Shown here piece by piece: positions 59,241 to 64,000 of a stretch of DNA of 64,000 bases. The position numbers and the translations under genes were made by a program. The stretch spans positions 1-64,000 of the forward strand of contig JAVEZY010000006.1 in the NCBI GenBank assembly GCA_034002745.1, in the 5' to 3' direction. Below the pieces are notes generated by a model that was not told the origin of the DNA, made no database searches, and saw only the letters and a list, made by a program, of their open reading frames with translations. Within the stretch, counting starts at the first letter, position 1. Each line of letters opens with the position of its first letter. The DNA comes from JAITWN01 sp034002745 (GTDB lineage Bacteria > Pseudomonadota > Gammaproteobacteria > SZUA-140).

Positions 59241-61568
59241 CTAGCGCGCGCCCAGTATCAGCCTGGCGCGCGCACCGTCGCCCTCGCCGCCGATCTTGCC
59301 GCCGCGCACGAAAATGCGATCGGCGGGTCCTCCGGCATCGATGAGCGCCGCCATCACCGCGCGCCCGCGGGCGAAGGCCAGCGCGAGCAGTTCATCGTCG
59401 CTTACCGCTTGCGCCGCAAGCAGGCGCGCCTGCAACTCGTCCTGCAGACGGCGATCCAGCTCAGCCTCTCCGGCCTCGCCTCCCTCCGCCCCCTGGCTCC
59501 CCGGCGCTGCCTCGTCGGGAGCATCCGCTGAAGCCTGCTCGAGCGCCGCCCCCAGTTCGCTCCTGAGCGCGTCCGCGGCGCCGTCGCCGAACTGCGCATC
59601 ATATGCGGTGCGCAACACTTCTTCGGCAGGAGTGCCGGCTGCGGCCACGGCAGCCAGCGCATCGGCGAGTCGGACCTGACGCAGCACCTCGCTGTCCTGC
59701 TCTCGCTCGGTCCAACCCTGAATCTCCAGGATGAGCAATGGACGTTCGGACAGCGCTGCGACCAGTGGCAGGATCTTTTCCCGCTCCTCCGCCGCCAGAT
59801 CGGCGCTTCCGGCGGCAAACTGCGCATACTCCATATCCGGACCACCGCCGAAGACGCTGGCGATGAACGAGAACGGCGCGGTCACGATCTTGGTGAGCGT
59901 ATTCAACAGCACCTGCCCGATCAGATGGCCGAAGCGGAAGCCCGGCGCATCGATGTCGCCCTCGACCGGCAGGCTGATGTCGATGCGCCCATGGCGATCG
60001 CGCAGCAGCGACAACGCGAACTTGACCGGCAGTGAGGTGGCATCCTCGCTTTCCACCCGGTCACCGAGCTCGAACTGATCGAACAGAGCGCGATTCTGGC
60101 CCTCGAGGCGACTGCCGGCCAGGGTATAGCGCAGGTCCAGAAACAGCTTTCCCTGCGCGATCTCGTAGCCGGCGAATCGTCCCGCGTACGGCGAGAACTC
60201 CGTCATCTCGACGTTGCTGAACGCGACGTCCGCCTCCAGATCATGCGCTTCGGCGAACGGTACCGCGTGACCATCGATATCGGCGCCGCCATGGTCGCCG
60301 ACGCGGCCGGTGAGCTTCGCCTCGACCCGGGCACCGGGCACCGAGGAAATGCCGGTGATCTCGCCCGCCAGGCTCTGGATATGCATCGACACCGCTGGTC
60401 TGATCTGCCGGTCGTTGAACAACAGCCTGGAGTCCGAGATGGCGACACGGCCCACGCTGAACGGGAATACATCCATCGCATCAGCGTCGGCGCCGATGCC
60501 GTCCTCGGCGCTGTCCTGCGCGGCTCCGGCTCCGTCTTCTTCATCGGCGGTCTCTCCGTCCTCCTGGCCGGCATTCAGCAGCAGACCGACGTTGGTGGTG
60601 CCGTCGGCGTGGATGCGGAAAACGGAATCGAAGCCGTCGATTTCAACCTCGGCGACGGCCAGCCGGTCAGGCGCCAGATCGAATTCGATGCCACGCAGCG
60701 CGAGCTCGCGCCAGGCGAGCACGGGATCATCCCGGTCCGCGACTTCGATCGCCAGCGCCGCAATCGACGCGTCTCCGCGCAGAGCGATCAGCGGCGTCTG
60801 CGCGCCCTGCATCGCCCGCAGCCTGAACCCCAGCGCGCCGTCCGCGATCTCGGCGGCGAGGGTATCCGGGACATAGGACTGCGCAATGGCAAGGGGAATG
60901 TCTTCGGCGTGCAGGTCGAGATCGAACGCGAGCGGAGTAACCGCCACGTCGCCCATGACCGTCAGCGAGCCGCGCTCGCCCAGCGCGATGCGCAGGGCGA
61001 CGAGCTCCGAGGGTTCCCCCGGTCGCGTCGAGAAATCGTGCAGACGCAGCGCCAGCGGCCCGAAGCTGCGATCGAACCCGCGCGCCAGATCGCTGAAGCG
61101 CACGGTTCCGCCATCCAGCACGAACTCGTCGACGACGATGGCGACACCCTCGCCTTCATCCGCCGGCTCATCCTCTTGCGGTGCTTCGCCCCGGGCGAAG
61201 GCTTCGACCAGATTGAGGGCGCCATCTGCCTGCAGTTCGGCATGAACGAAAGGACCGCTCAAAGCGATCGATTGGAACACCAGCGCGCGTTCCCACAGCG
61301 AACGCCAGCCCATATTCACCGAAAGCGCATCCCAGGACAGCAGCCGGTCACCGCCGGCATCATCCAGCCTCACTCCCTCGGCCCGCACATGCAGCGTGTA
61401 GGGATTGAAACGCAGCTTGTCGATGGCCAGCGCGAGTTCATGATTCTCGCGCAGATAGTCGATCGCCTGCGAGCGCACCAGCGCCGGCACGGCCAGGAAG
61501 CCGATCAGGGTATAGAGCAACAGCAGCGCGGCGATGGCGATCGCGGGAGTCTTGGTCCTGTTCAGCAT
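59241..61568 (-). CDS. DUF748 envelope protein (AsmA-like)
   Basis: 775 residues. One N-terminal membrane helix (AIAIAALLLLYTLIGFLAVP) and a long periplasmic part with AsmA/DUF748-like repeats (LVRSQAIDYLRENHELALAI, FNPYTLHVRAEGVRL, FAGYEIAQGKLFLDLRYTLA, SLLRDRHGRIDISLPVEGDI). An OmpA-like tail segment AALSERPLLILEIQGW follows, then a low-complexity Glu/Ala region. This superfamily is thought to bridge the membranes for lipid transport. Starts at ATG 61568. Confidence 0.85.
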   Translation of the reverse strand: MLNRTKTPAIAIAALLLLYTLIGFLAVPALVRSQAIDYLRENHELALAIDKLRFNPYTLHVRAEGVRLDDAGGDRLLSWDALSVNMGWRSLWERALVFQSIALSGPFVHAELQADGALNLVEAFARGEAPQEDEPADEGEGVAIVVDEFVLDGGTVRFSDLARGFDRSFGPLALRLHDFSTRPGEPSELVALRIALGERGSLTVMGDVAVTPLAFDLDLHAEDIPLAIAQSYVPDTLAAEIADGALGFRLRAMQGAQTPLIALRGDASIAALAIEVADRDDPVLAWRELALRGIEFDLAPDRLAVAEVEIDGFDSVFRIHADGTTNVGLLLNAGQEDGETADEEDGAGAAQDSAEDGIGADADAMDVFPFSVGRVAISDSRLLFNDRQIRPAVSMHIQSLAGEITGISSVPGARVEAKLTGRVGDHGGADIDGHAVPFAEAHDLEADVAFSNVEMTEFSPYAGRFAGYEIAQGKLFLDLRYTLAGSRLEGQNRALFDQFELGDRVESEDATSLPVKFALSLLRDRHGRIDISLPVEGDIDAPGFRFGHLIGQVLLNTLTKIVTAPFSFIASVFGGGPDMEYAQFAAGSADLAAEEREKILPLVAALSERPLLILEIQGWTEREQDSEVLRQVRLADALAAVAAAGTPAEEVLRTAYDAQFGDGAADALRSELGAALEQASADAPDEAAPGSQGAEGGEAGEAELDRRLQDELQARLLAAQAVSDDELLALAFARGRAVMAALIDAGGPADRIFVRGGKIGGEGDGARARLILGAR

Positions 61569-61655
61569 ATGTGCGGTTCGTCTCCGGTGAATTATCGCGA
61601 AAGGTGATGCACGATCAGGGATACCCGGCATCTATCGGCCGTTTCCGGGCGGCAT

Positions 61656-61988
61656 TCAATGTCCCGCTGTACGCGAGAATAGGTGCATCACCGCGACTCC
61701 GGCAATGATCAAAGACATTCCGGCGATCGCTGGGAGGTCCAGCGCCTGGCCGTGCACCAGCCAGCCGATCAGCGCGATCAGCACGATGCCTAGCCCGGCC
61801 CAGACTGCGTAGGCGATGCCGAGAGGAATGAAGTGCAGCGACAGAGCAAGGAAATAGAAGGCAATGGCATATCCCAGCACCACCACCAGCGACGGCACCA
61901 GCCGGGTGAACCCATCACTCGATTTCAGGGCAGACGTTGCGGCGACCTCGGCGATGATGGCCGCTGAAAGATAAATCCAAGGTTTCAT
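61656..61988 (-). CDS. Small multidrug resistance (SMR) transporter
   Basis: 110 residues with four membrane helices, the SMR/EmrE size. The essential Glu14 is in AAIIAEVAATSALKSSDGFT, followed by LVVVLGYAIAFYFLALSL and IPLGIAYAVWAGLGIVLIAL, both family signatures. Works as a dual or antiparallel dimer that exchanges protons for cationic compounds (QacE/SugE group). Transcribed on its own. Confidence 0.93.
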   Translation of the reverse strand: MKPWIYLSAAIIAEVAATSALKSSDGFTRLVPSLVVVLGYAIAFYFLALSLHFIPLGIAYAVWAGLGIVLIALIGWLVHGQALDLPAIAGMSLIIAGVAVMHLFSRTAGH

Positions 61989-62082
61989 GGCTGGCGTGGC
62001 ATGCCCGCTGACCGCAGGGGACTATGAAGATAGCACAGCGGCCGGGGGGGTCAACGACCCGGATCCGGGCGCGTGAGGAGCG

Positions 62083-63204
62083 TCACCAGATTCGGGATCG
62101 GTCTATATCCGAAAGCCTCCTGCAACCCGCCAGCACCATGGCTACCTCGAGTTCCGCGCGGAGAATGTGCAGCGCATGCGCCACGCCGGCGGCGCCGGCA
62201 ACCGCGAGCGCGGCCACGCAGGGACGCCCGACCATCACCGCCGTGGCACCGAGTGCGAGCGCCTTGAAGACATCGGTTCCTCGCCGCACTCCTCCATCGA
62301 GCAGCACGGGCACGCGTCCGGCAACGGCTTCGGCAATGGCAGGCAAGGCGTCGATGGTCGCGGGCAAGGTGTCCAGCGTGCGCCCCCCATGGTTGGAAAC
62401 GGCGATCCCGGCAACGCCCGCAGCAATGGCGTGCTCCGCGTCCTCGGGCGCCAGGACTCCCTTGAGGATAACCGGCAGACGCGTGGATGCCAGCAGCGAC
62501 TCGACATCCGCCCAGCGCGGCGCCGCCGCCGGCAACGGACCGGCGAAGATCGGGCTCTCCCCCGCACGGGAGATGACGGCGGGCTCGGGCGGCGCATCCT
62601 TCAGATTCGCGGCCACTTCCCACTCCGGCATGGCGAAGCCGAGGCGCTGTTCACGATTGCGCATGCCGGCGACCGGTGCATCGACGGTGAGTACCAGCGC
62701 CCGGTACCCGGCATTCTCGGCACGCGCGACCAGATCGCGGGTGATGCCGCGATCCGGATGCACGTAGAGCTGGAACCACAGCGGCGCCACTGCCCGCTTC
62801 GCGATGTCCTCCAGGGAGATGCTGGCCTGCGTACTGACCACCATGGTGGCGCCGACCGCCGCAGCGCCCAGCGCCATCGCCAGTTCCCCCTGGGGATGAA
62901 CCAGACGCTGATGCGCGATCGGCGCCAGCAGAACGGGGTAATCCAGTTGCTGCCCTAACAGCGTCAGGCGGGTATCCCCGCCTTCGAGTCCGCAAAGCAC
63001 GCGCGGCTTCAGGCGCAGCCGCCGGAAGGCAGCGCAATTCTCTTCCAGCGTATGTTCGTCTGCAGCGCCGCCGAAGAGCCAGGCGGCAACGCGAGGATCG
63101 AGTTGGCGCCGCGCGAGACGTTCGTAATCGGCAAGCGCCACCACATCGGGCGGGATATGCGGCAACGGTCCGCGCCCCCGCAAGCCCTCGGCGACATCAT
63201 TCAT
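62083..63204 (-). CDS. FMN-dependent alpha-hydroxy-acid oxidase/dehydrogenase
   Basis: 373 residues, TIM-barrel family of lactate dehydrogenase LldD and glycolate oxidase. Motifs: PVLLAPIAHQRLVHPQGE, MVVSTQASISLEDIAK, LWFQLYVHPDRGITRDLV, RLPVILKGVLAPEDAEHAI (catalytic Lys) and GIAVSNHGGRTLDTLPATID (catalytic His and Arg), then VLLDGGVRRGTDVFKALALG. Substrate not fixed by sequence; L-lactate or a similar 2-hydroxy acid. Only 2 bp after the PKHD hydroxylase gene, so iron-regulated with it. Confidence 0.9.
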   Translation of the reverse strand: MNDVAEGLRGRGPLPHIPPDVVALADYERLARRQLDPRVAAWLFGGAADEHTLEENCAAFRRLRLKPRVLCGLEGGDTRLTLLGQQLDYPVLLAPIAHQRLVHPQGELAMALGAAAVGATMVVSTQASISLEDIAKRAVAPLWFQLYVHPDRGITRDLVARAENAGYRALVLTVDAPVAGMRNREQRLGFAMPEWEVAANLKDAPPEPAVISRAGESPIFAGPLPAAAPRWADVESLLASTRLPVILKGVLAPEDAEHAIAAGVAGIAVSNHGGRTLDTLPATIDALPAIAEAVAGRVPVLLDGGVRRGTDVFKALALGATAVMVGRPCVAALAVAGAAGVAHALHILRAELEVAMVLAGCRRLSDIDRSRIW

Positions 63205-63206
63205 GA

Positions 63207-63887
63207 TCAGGTATCCGCCCAGCGACGTAGCAGATTGTGGTAGACACCGAGCAGCTGGCCAGACACGGCATGATCGGGCAGCGCCTGCGCCACATCCTGG
63301 ATGGCATTGTCCAGACTGAACAGCAAGGCCCGCTCACCGTCATCACGAATCAGGCTCTGTATCCAGAAGAAGGCCGCGAAGCGCGTGCCACGCGTCACCG
63401 GCGTAACACGATGCAGGCTGTGGCCGGGATAGATCACCATGTCCCCTGCCGGAAGCTTCACGGTATGCGCGCCATAGGTATCCTCGATCACCAGCTCCCC
63501 GCCCTCGTATTCCTGAGGCTCGCTGAAGAACAGTGTGGCCGAGATATCAGAGCGTACCCGGTGCGGCGTACCCGGCACGGCGAAGATCGCATTATCGATG
63601 TGGTTGCCGTAGGCGCCTCCACCTTCGTAGCGATTGAAGCGCGGCGGCAGGACACGCAGCGGCAATGCCGAGGACATGAAGAGTGAATTCTTTGCCAGTA
63701 TGTCCAGAATGAGATCGCCCAGACGGGCACCCACCGGATCATCGTGGGCGAGTTGCAGATTGCTTTTCACCCGCACCGCGGCATGCCCGGCGGTGAGCCG
63801 CCCATCGCTCCAGCTCGCCGCCTCCAGCGCAGCGCGGCTTTGGCGCACCTGTTCCGGGCTCAACACCCGGGGAATTCGCTGCATCAT
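63207..63887 (-). CDS. PKHD-type Fe(II)/2-oxoglutarate hydroxylase (PiuC/YbiX family)
   Basis: 226 residues. Facial triad His-x-Asp in YGNHIDNAIFAVPGTPHRVR and His in VIYPGHSLHRVTPVTRGTRF, with the Arg that binds 2-oxoglutarate. Length and N-terminal MQRIPRVLSPEQVRQSRAA match PiuC/YbiX, which is usually next to a TonB-dependent siderophore receptor. A Fur box lies 60 bp upstream. A receptor gene would be expected beyond the right edge. Start MMQR (63887) or one codon later. Confidence 0.92.
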   Translation of the reverse strand: MMQRIPRVLSPEQVRQSRAALEAASWSDGRLTAGHAAVRVKSNLQLAHDDPVGARLGDLILDILAKNSLFMSSALPLRVLPPRFNRYEGGGAYGNHIDNAIFAVPGTPHRVRSDISATLFFSEPQEYEGGELVIEDTYGAHTVKLPAGDMVIYPGHSLHRVTPVTRGTRFAAFFWIQSLIRDDGERALLFSLDNAIQDVAQALPDHAVSGQLLGVYHNLLRRWADT

Positions 63888-63946
63888 CTGACTGCTCCCG
63901 TTTTCGTCATTCCGATGGGCCGCTGTCGGCCTGCCCTATTGCCAAG

Positions 63947-63965
63947 CCTAATGACAATCATTATC
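63947..63965 (-). promoter_or_regulatory. Fur box upstream of piuC-like gene
   Basis: The 19 bp match the consensus GATAATGATAATCATTATC at 16 of 19 positions (the plus strand contains TAATGACAATCATTATC). It predicts repression by Fur-Fe(II) of the hydroxylase and oxidase genes, and perhaps also of a divergent gene outside the window. Confidence 0.85.
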
Positions 63966-64000
63966 ATTGCGCTTTGCTTTCAAAGCAACACATATTGGCC

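Overview
The window looks like chromosomal DNA of a GC-rich, motile gammaproteobacterium. The evidence is a complete flgA/M/N plus flgBCDEFGHIJKL locus under a sigma-54 promoter, a sigma-28 flagellin promoter, soluble transhydrogenase SthA, a GlrK/YfhG/GlrR (QseE/G/F) type locus, cytochrome b561 and cytochrome c', an RND pump and a Fur box. I cannot name the species. No phage, plasmid or CRISPR array is visible. Coding density is high, with many 4-bp ATGA/GTGA overlaps.

Layout. 1-12969: flagellar region. The minus strand carries flgB to flgL and then the 5' part of a flagellin gene, truncated at the window edge. The plus strand carries flgA, flgM and flgN. 13057-13532: tRNA-Ala(CGC) followed by a degraded integration site and an IS3-family transposase remnant. 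13554-15463: two overlapping ferritin-like genes. 15637-20453: response regulator, CHASE8-type histidine kinase and YfiR-like periplasmic protein, divergent from a TonB-dependent receptor. 20545-25147: beta-propeller protein, small membrane protein, sthA, an M42-type peptidase and a cold-shock gene. 25430-30485: an operon-like run of C39-like peptidase, RimK-type ATP-grasp ligase, GCS2-type carboxylate-amine ligase, N-formylglutamate-amidohydrolase-family enzyme and a membrane protein. This is the best candidate for an uncharacterised biosynthetic or modification system. 30638-34265: FAD reductase, cyclopropane synthase, L,D-transpeptidase and Nudix hydrolase. 34339-38198: two small unknowns, an Hsp20-like protein and Lon. 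38297-44360: tRNA-Leu(TAG), LOG-family and VOC proteins, an APH-like kinase, a YpsA-like protein and an R3H/SpoIIIAA-like ATPase. 44427-45204: a cold-shock gene with a long leader that contains a possible 34-codon leader peptide, then an RRM protein. 45545-50203: two EF-hand exported proteins, a small lipoprotein and the GlrK/YfhG/GlrR-type locus. 50318-52300: DUF3775 protein, a small unknown, cytochrome b561 and cytochrome c'. 52574-57622: an RND efflux operon with its own TetR repressor and a matching operator. 57717-63965: exported methyltransferase, Hsp20, DUF748 protein, SMR transporter, alpha-hydroxy-acid oxidase and a PKHD hydroxylase behind a Fur box.

Two intergenic repeat families recur. 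One is the near-palindrome GGGGTC(A/T)GACCCC, usually just after stop codons and always with the A form on the sense strand of the gene it follows. The other is a purine-arm/pyrimidine-arm inverted repeat in at least five gaps. One GGGGTC copy is attached to a diverged duplicate of the last codons of flgL, a small recombination scar.
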